DNA of 64,000 nucleotides from HGM11525 sp036307445 (GCA_036307445.1 JAXJXP010000045.1:1-64000); one strand, 5' to 3'. Shown: positions 32,421-41,943, counted from the stretch's first letter. Made by a program: numbers and translations. Notes: a model not told the origin generated them from the letters alone.

Positions 32421-32434
32421 TTAGTCTAAGCTAA
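32421..32434 (+). promoter_or_regulatory. Third TTAG-N6-CTAA site, between feoA and feoB
   Basis: TTAG, six bases, CTAA, extendable to GTTAG/CTAAC, 24 bp before the feoB start. Upstream in the same gap is a weak ATTGG/CCAAT hairpin followed by a T-rich run (about 32387-32412), a possible attenuator. Confidence 0.55.
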
Positions 32435-32457
32435 CTAAATATATGGAGGGGTAAAAA

Positions 32458-34473
32458 ATGAGAATAGCGTTAACAGGTAATCCGAATAGTGGTAAAACCA
32501 CTATGTATAATGCGTTGACCGGTCAGAACGAAAAGGTCGGAAATTGGGCGGGTGTTACGGTAGAGAAGAAGGAACATATAATAAAAAAGAGCTTGTGTCC
32601 TGATGGGAGAAATCTTGTGGCAGTTGACCTGCCGGGAGCATACTCAATGTCGCCATTCACATCTGAGGAGAGTATAACAAGCTCTTATGTCAATAATGAA
32701 AATCCTGATGTGATTGTAAATATTGTCGATGCTACCAACTTAAGCAGAAGCTTGTTCTTCACAACGCAGCTTCTTGAGCTTGGTATTCCTGTGGTTGTAG
32801 CACTCAATAAATCAGATATAAACGAAAAGAAGGAAACTGAGATTGATGTTACTGCTCTTTCTGAAAAGCTTGGATGTCCGGTCGTGGAAACTATATCCAC
32901 ATCTGCAGACGGTCTTAAAGAGGTTATCAAGACTGCTGTTTCTTTAAAAGGAAAAACACAGACAGCCCCATATGTTCAGGGAGATATTGACCTTTCTGAT
33001 AAAGCAGCGGTAGAAGCTGCTGACAGAGAGCGTTTCGGCTTTGTTAATAAGATTGTTTCTAAGGTAGAAACACGCAAGGTACATACAAACGAGAAGAATT
33101 TTCAGGATAAAATCGACGCAGTCCTTACAAACAAATGGCTTGGTATTCCGATATTTGCAGTTGTTATGTATGCTGTGTTCTGGATTTCTCAGGCGGGACC
33201 GGGTGTTTGGATTGCAGATTGGCTGGTTGGATTGCTTGAAGGTGTACAGGGTTGGATTGGAGAGTTTTTGGGCGATGCAAATCCGCTTTTGTATGCGCTT
33301 TTGATCGACGGTGTAATAGGTGGAGTTATTGCGGTAATTGGTTTCCTGCCGCTTGTAATGGTGATGTATTTCCTGATTGCACTTTTGGAGGATTGCGGTT
33401 ATATGGCGCGTGCTTCAGTTGTGCTTGATCCGATTTTCAAAAAGGTTGGTCTTTCTGGTAAGTCGGTTATTCCGTTTGTTATTGGTACAGGTTGTGCAAT
33501 ACCGGGTGTAATGGCTTGCCGTACCATCAGAAATGAACGTGAACGCAGAGCGACAGCGATGCTTGCTCCGTTTATGCCGTGCGGTGCTAAATTGCCGGTC
33601 ATTGGACTTTTTGCCGGTGCATTCTTTGCTGATGCTTCGTGGGTAGGACCTCTTATGTATTTTGCAGGAATTGTAATAATATTCTTCGGTGCATTGCTTA
33701 TAAACAAAATAACAGGCTACAAGGCAAGAAAGTCATATTTTATTATTGAGCTTCCTGAATATAAGCTACCGAGTCTTATGCGAGCTTTGGGTTCAATGTG
33801 CAGTCGTGGCTGGGCATATATAGTAAAAGCGGCTACAATAATTCTTCTTTGTAATACTGCTGTTCAGATTATGCAGACATTTGATTGGAGCTTTGCTGCT
33901 GCAGAAAGTGCAGATACGTCAATTCTTGCATCAATCGCAGGACCATTTGCATATTTGTTAGTGCCGGTTGTGGGTGTGCTTTCGTGGCAGCTTGCAGCGG
34001 CGGCTGTTACAGGCTTTATAGCTAAAGAGAATGTAGTAGGTACTTTAGCAGTTTGCTTTGTTGGTCTTGAAAATCTTATTGATACAGAAGAGCTTGTTCT
34101 TATGGAAGGTGCAGGTGCTGAGGTTGCAACAGCATTCGCTATTACAAAGGTAGCTGCTCTTGCATATCTTATGTTCAACCTCTTTACTCCGCCTTGTTTT
34201 GCGGCAATCGGTGCTATGAATGCTGAAATGAAGAGTGCGAAGTGGCTTTGGGGCGGCATAGGACTTCAGCTCTGTGTTGGATACACTGTAGGGTATATGG
34301 TATATCAAATTGGTACACTTATCACAACAGGTGCTCTTGGTGCAGGATTCCTGCCCGGTCTTATAGCGGTTTTGATTATGGCGGCGGTTTTGGTATATCT
34401 TTGTGCAAATTCTGACAAAAAGCTTAAGGCAGAATATGCACTTAATGGCTCAAAGGCAAAACAGAAGGTGTGA
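32458..34473 (+). CDS. feoB: Ferrous iron transporter FeoB
   Basis: A 671-residue Fe(II) transporter. The N-terminal G domain (1-165) has GNPNSGKTT at 7-15, DLPGAYSM and NATNLSRS/NKSD-type motifs. A helical linker precedes the membrane part from about 225, with the two inverted gate motifs containing GTGCAIPGVMACRTI near 343 and FTPPCFAAIGAM near 580. It is somewhat shorter than E. coli FeoB (about 770) but complete. GGAGGGG precedes the start. A Cys-rich small protein follows immediately. Confidence 0.96.
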   Translation: MRIALTGNPNSGKTTMYNALTGQNEKVGNWAGVTVEKKEHIIKKSLCPDGRNLVAVDLPGAYSMSPFTSEESITSSYVNNENPDVIVNIVDATNLSRSLFFTTQLLELGIPVVVALNKSDINEKKETEIDVTALSEKLGCPVVETISTSADGLKEVIKTAVSLKGKTQTAPYVQGDIDLSDKAAVEAADRERFGFVNKIVSKVETRKVHTNEKNFQDKIDAVLTNKWLGIPIFAVVMYAVFWISQAGPGVWIADWLVGLLEGVQGWIGEFLGDANPLLYALLIDGVIGGVIAVIGFLPLVMVMYFLIALLEDCGYMARASVVLDPIFKKVGLSGKSVIPFVIGTGCAIPGVMACRTIRNERERRATAMLAPFMPCGAKLPVIGLFAGAFFADASWVGPLMYFAGIVIIFFGALLINKITGYKARKSYFIIELPEYKLPSLMRALGSMCSRGWAYIVKAATIILLCNTAVQIMQTFDWSFAAAESADTSILASIAGPFAYLLVPVVGVLSWQLAAAAVTGFIAKENVVGTLAVCFVGLENLIDTEELVLMEGAGAEVATAFAITKVAALAYLMFNLFTPPCFAAIGAMNAEMKSAKWLWGGIGLQLCVGYTVGYMVYQIGTLITTGALGAGFLPGLIAVLIMAAVLVYLCANSDKKLKAEYALNGSKAKQKV

Positions 34474-34478
34474 TTAAA

Positions 34479-34631
34479 ATGACAGATATAATTATAATTG
34501 CAGTTGTAGTTCTTATACTTGTGCTGGCATCGGTATATATTTATAAAGCTAAAAAGAGCGGTAAAAAATGTATCGGATGCCCAGGTGGCTGCTCGTGTGA
34601 TTGCAACGGCGGTTGCAGTTGTAACAATTAG
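34479..34631 (+). CDS. FeoB-associated Cys-rich membrane protein
   Basis: A 50-residue protein 5 bp after feoB. It has one N-terminal membrane helix (residues 4-22, IIIIAVVVLILVLASVYIY), a short basic stretch and a cysteine-rich tail C-I-G-C-P-G-G-C-S-C-D-C-N-G-G-C-S-C with eight Cys. This is the layout of the FeoB-associated Cys-rich membrane protein family (PF12669 type), thought to assist iron uptake. No ribosome site is obvious, so coupling to feoB is likely. The hairpin at 34635 closes the operon. Confidence 0.88.
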   Translation: MTDIIIIAVVVLILVLASVYIYKAKKSGKKCIGCPGGCSCDCNGGCSCNN

Positions 34632-34634
34632 TAA

Positions 34635-34667
34635 CAATCTCCCGATTTTGTATCGGGAGATTGTTTT
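34635..34667 (+). terminator. Terminator of the feo operon
   Basis: 12-bp perfect stem (34635-34646 with 34652-34663), 5-nt loop, T4 tail. Confidence 0.85.
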
Positions 34668-34693
34668 ATGAGGATAATATTTACAGAAATTGA

Positions 34694-34722
34694 TTGACTA
34701 ATTACAAAAAAAATGTTATAAT
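34694..34722 (+). promoter_or_regulatory. Sigma-A promoter of the NSS transporter
   Basis: TTGACT, 17 bp, TATAAT, giving a 110-nt leader in which I see no known riboswitch. Confidence 0.7.
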
Positions 34723-34842
34723 CTGTAACTAATGGCATAGAAGATGCGAAAAGACACTTATCAAAAAGACTTTTAAAGAATAAATAATACTCTTTATTTT
34801 GCAAAAGCTATAAATAATAATGATAGGAAAAGGTAAAAGAAT

Positions 34843-36231
34843 ATGAACGAAAAGAAACGAAGCAGCTTTACAGGAGGAATAGGCTTTGTGCTTGCTGCGG
34901 CAGGCTCGGCGGTAGGACTCGGTAATCTTTGGAGATTTCCATATCTTGCGGCAAAAAACGGTGGAGGAGTATTCCTTTTAGTTTACATTATACTTGCATT
35001 AACATTTGGATTTGCACTTATGACCACCGAAATTGCAATTGGAAGAAAAACTAAAAAAAGTCCCATTAAGGCATATACAGCACTTAATAAGAAGTTTGGA
35101 TTTTTAGGAGTATTATCGGCTATAGTTCCGTTTTTAATATTCCCGTACTACTGTGTAATCGGAGGCTGGGTAACAAAGTACACAACAGACTTCCTAATAG
35201 GAAACGGTATGCAAACTGTAGCTGACGGATACTTTACCGGTTTTATCACATCACAGTGGTCGCCTATTATCTGGACTGCAATATTTATGGCGGCTACGGC
35301 ATTGATTGTACTGGCGGGTGTTGATAAAGGTATAGAAAAGTTTTCGAAGGTTTTGATGCCGATTTTGTGCGTGCTTATAGTAGGTATTGCGATTTTCTCC
35401 CTGACCATTAAGGGAACTTACGGCACAGCGTTGGATGGACTTAAGATTTATCTCATTCCTGATTTTACCAATATGACAGTCGGCAAATTCTTCAAGGTTC
35501 TGCTTGATGCAATGAGTCAGATGTTCTATTCAATGAGTATTGCCATGGGAATACTTATAACCTACGGCTCTTACACAAGAGATGATACGAACCTTGTAAA
35601 ATCAGTTAATCAGATAGAGCTTTTCGATACTCTGATAGCTATTCTTGCGGGTTTGATAATGGTTCCTGTTGTTTATGCATTTCAGGGTGCTGACGGCCTT
35701 GAAAAGTCAGGCCCGAGTTTGCTTTTTGTATCTTTACCTAAGGTGTTTGAGGCAATGGGTGTTGCAGGACATTTTGTGGGAGCTGCATTCTTTGTGCTTG
35801 TAGTATTTGCTGCCATAACATCGTCTATTTCAATCCTTGAAGCTATAAATTCAGTTGTTATGGATAAGTATGGATGGGACAGAAAGAAATCCTGCCTTGC
35901 AATACTTGTTGTATCGGCTGTAATTGCACTTGTAACCTGCCTTGGTTATAATGTATGGTACTTCGAACTGACACTTCCCAACGGTGCGGTTGGACAGATT
36001 CTTGATATTCTTGACTATCTTACAAACAATATTCTTATGCCGATTGTTGCTTTTGCCACCTGTATTCTTATCGGTTGGGTAGTAAAGCCAAAGACTGTTT
36101 CTGATGAGGTTAAGAGAAATGGTGAATCTTTTGGCAGAGAGGCACTTTACAATGTGATGGTTAAATTTGTGGCACCGATTTGTCTTGTGCTTATATTCAT
36201 ATCAGCATTTGGTGTATTTAATAGGTTATAA
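34843..36231 (+). CDS. Sodium-dependent transporter, neurotransmitter:sodium symporter (NSS) family
   Basis: A 462-residue LeuT-fold transporter with about 11-12 membrane helices. The first helix carries the family signature GIGFVLAAAGSAVGLGNLWRFPY, including the unwound glycine-rich region that binds Na+ and substrate. KNGGGVFLLVYII and FPYYCVIGGWV follow, and TM6 FYSMSIAMGILITYGSY is conserved. Bacterial NSS proteins carry amino acids such as leucine, tyrosine or tryptophan; specificity here is unknown. It is a single-gene unit. Confidence 0.93.
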   Translation: MNEKKRSSFTGGIGFVLAAAGSAVGLGNLWRFPYLAAKNGGGVFLLVYIILALTFGFALMTTEIAIGRKTKKSPIKAYTALNKKFGFLGVLSAIVPFLIFPYYCVIGGWVTKYTTDFLIGNGMQTVADGYFTGFITSQWSPIIWTAIFMAATALIVLAGVDKGIEKFSKVLMPILCVLIVGIAIFSLTIKGTYGTALDGLKIYLIPDFTNMTVGKFFKVLLDAMSQMFYSMSIAMGILITYGSYTRDDTNLVKSVNQIELFDTLIAILAGLIMVPVVYAFQGADGLEKSGPSLLFVSLPKVFEAMGVAGHFVGAAFFVLVVFAAITSSISILEAINSVVMDKYGWDRKKSCLAILVVSAVIALVTCLGYNVWYFELTLPNGAVGQILDILDYLTNNILMPIVAFATCILIGWVVKPKTVSDEVKRNGESFGREALYNVMVKFVAPICLVLIFISAFGVFNRL

Positions 36232-36235
36232 TCAT

Positions 36236-36264
36236 AAGGGACAACGAAAGTTGTCCTTTTTTTA
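36236..36264 (+). terminator. Terminator of the NSS transporter gene
   Basis: Stem AAGGGACAAC with GTTGTCCTTT (one G-U pair), GAAA tetraloop, T tail. Confidence 0.8.
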
Positions 36265-36275
36265 TTTACAAACTC

Positions 36276-36304
36276 TTGAAATGAACAAAATTTGGTGTTA
36301 TAAT
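36276..36304 (+). promoter_or_regulatory. Sigma-A promoter of the SNF2 helicase gene
   Basis: TTGAAA, 17 bp, TATAAT, 30 bp before GTG 36334. Confidence 0.65.
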
Positions 36305-36333
36305 TATAGGATACAAAGAGGGGAGGCGACGGT

Positions 36334-39300
36334 GTGAAAATCACAGAAGAAGAAATCAAAAGAATAAGCTCCCAGACGATTTATCGCCGTGGCCTTGAAT
36401 ATTTTAAAGAGGGCAGAGTGCATCTTTATGTGCGTGATAATAACGAGCTTGTGTCTGTTGTAGACGGAGAAGAGGTTTATAATGTCAGCATACATTTGGA
36501 TGATGAGGGAAAGGTAACGGATTTTCTTTGTACTTGCCCGTATTACACGACAATGGATTGTGCTTGTAAGCACATTGTTGCGACCTTGAAGGTAAGACAA
36601 AAAGAGCTTTTGGATGGTGCGGAGTTTTCGGATGAAAATGACCGTCTGGCAAAAGAGCTTTGCAGTGAGTATGAGAGCGAAGCCCACGAGAAAAAGCGTC
36701 TTAATTTTGCCTTTACAATGAAAATAAATGAAACACCTAGTGGCGAGGTCAGGTACAGTGTATCTGTTGCTACGGGCGAGGGTGTGCCCGAAGCTGTTAC
36801 CGGTGTTGAAAGGTTTTTGTCTGCTTTTGTGGGTGATGGCGAATATAAGCTATCTAAGTTTAAGAGATTTAATCCGGAAGAGTATATAGTCTCTGAAAAT
36901 GACAGAAAAATTCTTGAGGTGCTTGCCGAAAGCTGTCAGAATAAAGAGTCTTCGATATCTTATGTACAAAAGATTTCCTCAACGGAAATTGGTGCTTTGA
37001 CTGCAAAAAGACTGATGCCATACCTGATAAATGCACGATGCGATTTCATAATAAACGATATGCGCCTTGATGATATGCAGATACTGGACGAAAACCCTGA
37101 TATACAGATTGATGTACGAGCCACCGATAGCAGCGTGTCGGTAACGGTAACAGAAAGCGGTTTTGCAATTGTGCCGGATGGCAGTTGGTTCTATTTCGAG
37201 GGAGATATTTACCACACAGATGAAAACTGGCGGAAAAGCTATATGCCCATATACCGTACGTTAAACGGCGGTACAAGGACACAACTTGAATTTGCAGGTG
37301 AAAACAGAATTGCATTTGCAACATATGCTCTGCCTGCACTTAAAAATCTCAGCGGTGCAATCTTTGACGGTGTTGATGATGTGGTAGTAAATGAAAAACC
37401 TGAGTTTGATATATATTTCGATTGCCCGGGAAGAGCTGTGACAGCCGTTGTTATGGCAAAATACGGTAATATTAACATCAGAATGCCGCAGGCGCAGACA
37501 TCACATTCGGAAAAGATTGTATTAAGGGACCCTGTAAGAGAAAATGAAGTGTTAAAGCATTTTGCAGCATTCAGGCTTTTGGACGGCGGATATGTACTTG
37601 ACGATAATGATGAAATATATAATTTTATCTTTAATACCATTTCTGAGCTTGAGAAGGTTGCGAACATAATAGGAAGCAAAAGCTTTGATGAATTAAGGGA
37701 TAAGCTTGAGCCGGATATCGAGGCCAAGGTAAGCTACCACAAGGATATAGACCTTCTTGATGTCAGCTTTGAAAGTACAATGACTGCTGAAGAAATTGAG
37801 GGGATTTTGTCTGCAGTTCAGCTGAGAAAAGCATATTACAGAAATGATAGCGGACGCTTTGTAAAGCTTGACAATAATAACACCATTGCGTTATTGTTTA
37901 ATCAGCTTGGATTTACTTTGGAAGATGTAAAAAATAAGAGCAAAAAGGTGTCTAAATATCACGCATTGTATCTTGACGGTGTTGCGAAAAAGGGAAGGAT
38001 TGCAACGGATGATACATTTAAAACTCTGATAGAGGATGTCAAAGCGATTAGAGCAGATATTCCCGAAAGTATAAATTCCGTACTTCGTCCTTATCAAAAA
38101 GAAGCTGTACATTGGATGACACAGCTTGACGAGCTTGGGTTTGGCGGCATACTTGCCGATGATATGGGCCTTGGTAAAACTCTTGAGGTAATAGCCTTTG
38201 TTATGAGCCGAAAACACGATAAGCCTGCCTTGGTAGTTGCTCCGAGTGCTCTTTTATACAATTGGTTAAGTGAGATTAAGCGTTTTGCCCCTGATGCTAA
38301 AACGATAATTATAGACGGGACAAAAGATGAACGAAAGGAAAAGATTGAAAATCTTTCGGATGAGGATTTTGTTATAACGTCATATCCTCTTTTAAGACGT
38401 GATTCGGCTCTGTATCAGAATATCAAGTTTTCCTTCTGCTTTATTGACGAAGCGCAATATATCAAGAACCCTAAAACAATGAATGCAAGAGGCGTAAAGC
38501 TGATAAATGCAGAAAGCAGATTTGCGCTTACCGGTACTCCGGTGGAAAACTCGCTTATTGAGCTTTGGTCGATATTTGACTTTATAATGCCTGACTATTT
38601 TGGTAAAAGACGGTCATTTGTAGAGATGTACGAACGTCCTGTAACACAGGGGTTTGAAGATGCAGCGGTGCATTTAAGGGGAAGGATAAAGCCTTTTGTG
38701 ATGCGACGTATGAAAAAGGACGTTTTGAAGGAATTGCCCGAAAAGATAGAAAATACAATTTATGCAGAGCTTGTTCCTGAGCAGAAGAAGCTTTATGAGG
38801 CATATCTTGCAGTTGCAAAACGTGAGGTTGACCGAATACTATCTGAGGGTGAGTCGGATATGCTGATACTCAGTCTTCTTACAAGGCTCAGACAGATTTG
38901 CTGTCATCCTGCATTGTTTGATGATGCCTATGAGCACGAAAGCGGAAAGCTTGAGCTTTTGTATGAGCTTGTGTCTTCTGCAATTCTCGGTGGACACAGA
39001 GTTTTGGTGTTCTCTCAGTTTACGTCTATGCTTAAGATTATAAGGGAAGAATTTACTAAACAGGGGATAGAGAGCTTTTATCTGGACGGCTCAACACCAC
39101 CTTATGAACGTGCCGAGCTTTCCGACCGCTTTAACAGCGGGGAAAAGCAGGTGTTTCTTATCAGCCTTAAAGCTGGCGGTACAGGACTTAATCTTACGGG
39201 TGCGGATACGGTTATACATTATGACCCGTGGTGGAATCCTGCAGTAACCGATCAGGCATCCGACCGTGCATACAGAATAGGGCAGACACGTGCGGTTCAG

Positions 39301-39450
39301 GTAATACGTCTTGCGGCATCAGGAACGATTGAGGAGCAGATTTTAAAGCTTCAGGATAAAAAACGATCCCTTGCAGACGGAATTATTATAAAAAATTCTG
39401 CTACCCTGTCAAACCTTACTAACGATGAAATATTATCCTTGTTTGAGTAA
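36334..39450 (+). CDS. SWIM zinc-finger SNF2-family helicase
   Basis: A 1038-residue bacterial SNF2/RapA-like ATPase. A SWIM zinc finger (C-x-C...C-x-H: Cys66, Cys68, Cys78, His80) opens the protein. A long middle region of about 500 residues of unclear fold follows. Then comes the SNF2 motor: Walker A DDMGLGKTLE near 607, DEAQ-box FIDEAQYIKNP near 704, FALTGTPVENS, and the C-terminal half with LVFSQFTSML, LKAGGTGLNLTGAD and QASDRAYRIGQ near 980. Such proteins translocate on duplex DNA and may recycle RNA polymerase or aid repair. It starts at GTG after a G-rich site. It stands alone. Confidence 0.93.
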   Translation: MKITEEEIKRISSQTIYRRGLEYFKEGRVHLYVRDNNELVSVVDGEEVYNVSIHLDDEGKVTDFLCTCPYYTTMDCACKHIVATLKVRQKELLDGAEFSDENDRLAKELCSEYESEAHEKKRLNFAFTMKINETPSGEVRYSVSVATGEGVPEAVTGVERFLSAFVGDGEYKLSKFKRFNPEEYIVSENDRKILEVLAESCQNKESSISYVQKISSTEIGALTAKRLMPYLINARCDFIINDMRLDDMQILDENPDIQIDVRATDSSVSVTVTESGFAIVPDGSWFYFEGDIYHTDENWRKSYMPIYRTLNGGTRTQLEFAGENRIAFATYALPALKNLSGAIFDGVDDVVVNEKPEFDIYFDCPGRAVTAVVMAKYGNINIRMPQAQTSHSEKIVLRDPVRENEVLKHFAAFRLLDGGYVLDDNDEIYNFIFNTISELEKVANIIGSKSFDELRDKLEPDIEAKVSYHKDIDLLDVSFESTMTAEEIEGILSAVQLRKAYYRNDSGRFVKLDNNNTIALLFNQLGFTLEDVKNKSKKVSKYHALYLDGVAKKGRIATDDTFKTLIEDVKAIRADIPESINSVLRPYQKEAVHWMTQLDELGFGGILADDMGLGKTLEVIAFVMSRKHDKPALVVAPSALLYNWLSEIKRFAPDAKTIIIDGTKDERKEKIENLSDEDFVITSYPLLRRDSALYQNIKFSFCFIDEAQYIKNPKTMNARGVKLINAESRFALTGTPVENSLIELWSIFDFIMPDYFGKRRSFVEMYERPVTQGFEDAAVHLRGRIKPFVMRRMKKDVLKELPEKIENTIYAELVPEQKKLYEAYLAVAKREVDRILSEGESDMLILSLLTRLRQICCHPALFDDAYEHESGKLELLYELVSSAILGGHRVLVFSQFTSMLKIIREEFTKQGIESFYLDGSTPPYERAELSDRFNSGEKQVFLISLKAGGTGLNLTGADTVIHYDPWWNPAVTDQASDRAYRIGQTRAVQVIRLAASGTIEEQILKLQDKKRSLADGIIIKNSATLSNLTNDEILSLFE

Positions 39451-39455
39451 AAATA

Positions 39456-39484
39456 AAACGTATCGCATATGCGATACGTTTTTA
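39456..39484. terminator. Bidirectional terminator between SNF2 gene and phosphoesterase
   Basis: A 13+13 perfect inverted repeat AAACGTATCGCAT/ATGCGATACGTTT with T tails in both directions, overlapping the convergent stop codon. Confidence 0.8.
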
Positions 39485-39946
39485 CATATCCAGAACAGCT
39501 GTACCAATCTTGCCGTTTTCTATCTCAATTACGCCGTAAGTAGAGCCATAGCGGGCAGAGCCGGGGTTTAGAAGTATCAAATCACCAAGGTTATGACAAA
39601 ATGGATTATGTGTGTGACCAAACACGACAATATCTGCTTTCTCGTCCTTTGCTTTTTTGATTAAAGTGCTGTAGCCTGCCTCATACTTTACATTGTGGAG
39701 ATGCCCGTGAGTGAGGTATATACGTTTTCCTTCAGTCTCTATTAAAAGCTCATGCTGAATTCTCGACATTTCGCAGTTACCGCAGACGTATCTTACTGGA
39801 ATATCAGGGAAAATGTACGATAAGTCCTCGGCATCTGATGAAACATCTCCTGCGTGCAAAATCATATCCACCGAACCAATCCTGCTAACTGTACTGATAC
39901 AGGAATCTATCATACCGTGAGTATCTGAAAATACAAGTATTCGCAT
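39482..39946 (-). CDS. YfcE/MJ0936-family metallophosphoesterase
   Basis: A 154-residue calcineurin-like phosphoesterase. Metal-binding motifs in order: DTHG near 8 (FSDTHGM), LHAGD near 35, CGNCE near 57, THGHLHNV near 80, and VFGHTHNP near 110. Family members such as YfcE are phosphodiesterases with unknown cellular substrates. ATG 39946 follows GGAGG. It is a single gene convergent with the SNF2 helicase. Confidence 0.92.
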   Translation of the reverse strand: MRILVFSDTHGMIDSCISTVSRIGSVDMILHAGDVSSDAEDLSYIFPDIPVRYVCGNCEMSRIQHELLIETEGKRIYLTHGHLHNVKYEAGYSTLIKKAKDEKADIVVFGHTHNPFCHNLGDLILLNPGSARYGSTYGVIEIENGKIGTAVLDM

Positions 39947-40045
39947 AATTAAACCTCCAAAAATACGGGATATTGCTATTATACACCAAAATCTTTTAAA
40001 AAGCTACAACTTACTTATATTTTTATGTCATTTCATATTATTACG

Positions 40046-40111
40046 GGTCGAATTTATGTCAATATATGACAACCGATTACGACAGTATATTTAACTCCAT
40101 AGTGATATAAT
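40046..40111 (+). promoter_or_regulatory. Probable Spo0A-type promoter of spoIIE
   Basis: TATAAT at 40106-40111 has no consensus -35 at 17 bp. Instead TACGACA (40078-40084, one mismatch to the Spo0A box TTCGACA) ends 21 bp upstream, and GGTCGAA (40046-40052, one mismatch to TGTCGAA) lies further up. Between them is a TGTCA-N5-TGACA palindrome. Spo0A boxes and a 21-bp spacing are known features of spoIIE and spoIIG promoters in Bacillus. Confidence 0.5.
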
Positions 40112-40143
40112 TGTCCTTACTTTAACAAAGGAGGACAGTTATA

Positions 40144-41856
40144 ATGAGAATTTCTGCAATGGCAGGCAGAAGAGCAAGAGTAATGACTGCATACTATACA
40201 AAAGATGCGCTGTTTTTGCTTGTGCCTGTTTTACTTGCTGCGAGGGCAAATGTTTCAGGAATATATCCGTTTGGTCTAAGCAGCTTTGCTGCGCTTGCAC
40301 CGTCGCCTGTTGGTGCTATCGCAATGATGCTCGGAGCAGCAAGTCTTGGGGTGGGCGGTATAAAATATATAATATGCTCGGCAATCTATCTTGCTATTGG
40401 TTATATTAAAAAATTTGACAGGGTTGCGGCTGGAACAATACTTGGTGGTATTGCTGCGTTATGCAGTATCGGTGAGATGCTGTTTTTTGAGCCGGGTATT
40501 ATGGGGTTTGTTACATCTGTAACAGAGGGAGTTGCGACAGGATTATTGTTTTACATATTCGGGTCCTTGAGAAAGGGCGAAAAGCTCTATCTTGCAGGTG
40601 AAAAAAGAGAACAGATTGCAGCAAAGCTCCTGCTTGTAGGAGCAGCAATTAACGGTTTTTCAGGAATAATACTTCCGCCTGGAATTATGCTTAATCTCTT
40701 ATTTGGTTTTCTTGCGGTAATGCTGATTTCCGGCAGTATGAGATTGGGTGATGCTGTTACGGTTTCGTTGCTTGTTGGTTATATGAGCGCAATGAATGGC
40801 GAGGGAATTCTGACGGTTGTTTGTATATTTGCGGCAACAGCGCTATTTTCGGCAATACTCTCTGAGCTTGGAAGGTGGGCGCCCGTTCTTGGTTTATTAA
40901 CGGGAAGTGCGTTGGTGCTTTTGGCAGATAACAGTATTTACAAGATAAACAGTTATATTGGTGCTGTTATTGCGGCTGTTCTTATATACTCTTTATTGCC
41001 TGAATTTATTATAACTTGGCTTCAGGATAAAATAAGACACACATCTGCAGCTTATTCAACAGAAGAAGAGCATAAAAGATTGGCAAGTAAAATCAAGTCG
41101 GTAACAAAACAGCATAATGATATAAGCTTAAGTCTTAAGAGAATGAATGAAGAGCTTATACTTGAAGAAAAAAGAAATGAAAAAGAACCATTATATTCTG
41201 TTTCTGTATCTGTGGCGGAACGTGCAAGCGGAGGCGGAACTGTTTCGGGCGATTGCTTTATGGAATTTGATTCTGAAAGAGGCAGGCATTATGTTATTCT
41301 CTGCGACGGAATGGGCTCGGGCCGAAAGGCTTACAAGGAAAGCAAAATGACAACAGAGCTTTTAAGAGAATTTTTGCGTACAGGCTTTTTGAAGGATAAG
41401 GCGGTCAGTATGCTAAACTCTGCCCTTGCAATCAAAGGGGACGATGAAAGCTTTTCAACGGTTGATTTGTTTGAATTTGATGCATATACAGGTGATGCGG
41501 AGTTTCTTAAGATAGGCAGTGCGGAAAGCTTTATAAGACACAAAAATGAGGTGGAAACATTAACGTCGTCCAGCCTTCCGATTGGTATTCTTGATGAAGT
41601 AAGAACAATAACAATATCAAGAAAGCTCTTTGTCGGAGATATAATTGTTATGGTATCAGACGGCGTGGGTGAGGCAGGTTACGGAGTATTGAAAGGAGAA
41701 TGGATTAAGCGTATGATAAAAACTGCCGGAAATGATACTCATAGACTGTCAGAAGAAATACTTGCCGAGGCAGTTAAAAGGAATTTTCCTGAAAAGGATG
41801 ACGATATGACAGTCGCAGTAATGAGAATAGAAAGGGTAAGAAGGGGTGAAGAATAG
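40144..41856 (+). CDS. spoIIE: Stage II sporulation protein E, short form
   Basis: A 570-residue protein with about ten membrane helices (residues 20-290) and a C-terminal PP2C phosphatase domain. Phosphatase motifs: GDCFMEFDSERG, LCDGMGSGRKAYKES with a metal aspartate, MVSDGVGEAG near 510 and DDDMTVAVMRI at the end. SpoIIE dephosphorylates SpoIIAA to activate sigma-F in the forespore and acts at the polar septum. Bacillus SpoIIE is about 827 residues; the central regulatory and FtsZ-interacting part is mostly missing here, leaving only some 50 residues (290-345). Strong site AAAGGAGG. Confidence 0.9.
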   Translation: MRISAMAGRRARVMTAYYTKDALFLLVPVLLAARANVSGIYPFGLSSFAALAPSPVGAIAMMLGAASLGVGGIKYIICSAIYLAIGYIKKFDRVAAGTILGGIAALCSIGEMLFFEPGIMGFVTSVTEGVATGLLFYIFGSLRKGEKLYLAGEKREQIAAKLLLVGAAINGFSGIILPPGIMLNLLFGFLAVMLISGSMRLGDAVTVSLLVGYMSAMNGEGILTVVCIFAATALFSAILSELGRWAPVLGLLTGSALVLLADNSIYKINSYIGAVIAAVLIYSLLPEFIITWLQDKIRHTSAAYSTEEEHKRLASKIKSVTKQHNDISLSLKRMNEELILEEKRNEKEPLYSVSVSVAERASGGGTVSGDCFMEFDSERGRHYVILCDGMGSGRKAYKESKMTTELLREFLRTGFLKDKAVSMLNSALAIKGDDESFSTVDLFEFDAYTGDAEFLKIGSAESFIRHKNEVETLTSSSLPIGILDEVRTITISRKLFVGDIIVMVSDGVGEAGYGVLKGEWIKRMIKTAGNDTHRLSEEILAEAVKRNFPEKDDDMTVAVMRIERVRRGEE

Positions 41857-41857
41857 T

Positions 41858-41888
41858 TAAGGTGAACATTTTTGTTCACCTTATTTTC
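41858..41888 (+). terminator. Terminator of spoIIE
   Basis: 11-bp stem TAAGGTGAACA/TGTTCACCTTA, TTTT loop, T-rich tail. Confidence 0.8.
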
Positions 41889-41943
41889 GTGAGGGTTTTA
41901 TGCTTGATAAACCGTCTATTTATGAGAATTTTTAATAATTTTA

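Noticed and set aside
34723..34842. Riboswitch upstream of the NSS transporter
   Set aside because: The 110-nt leader shows no conserved aptamer core or strong terminator; only weak A/T-rich pairing.
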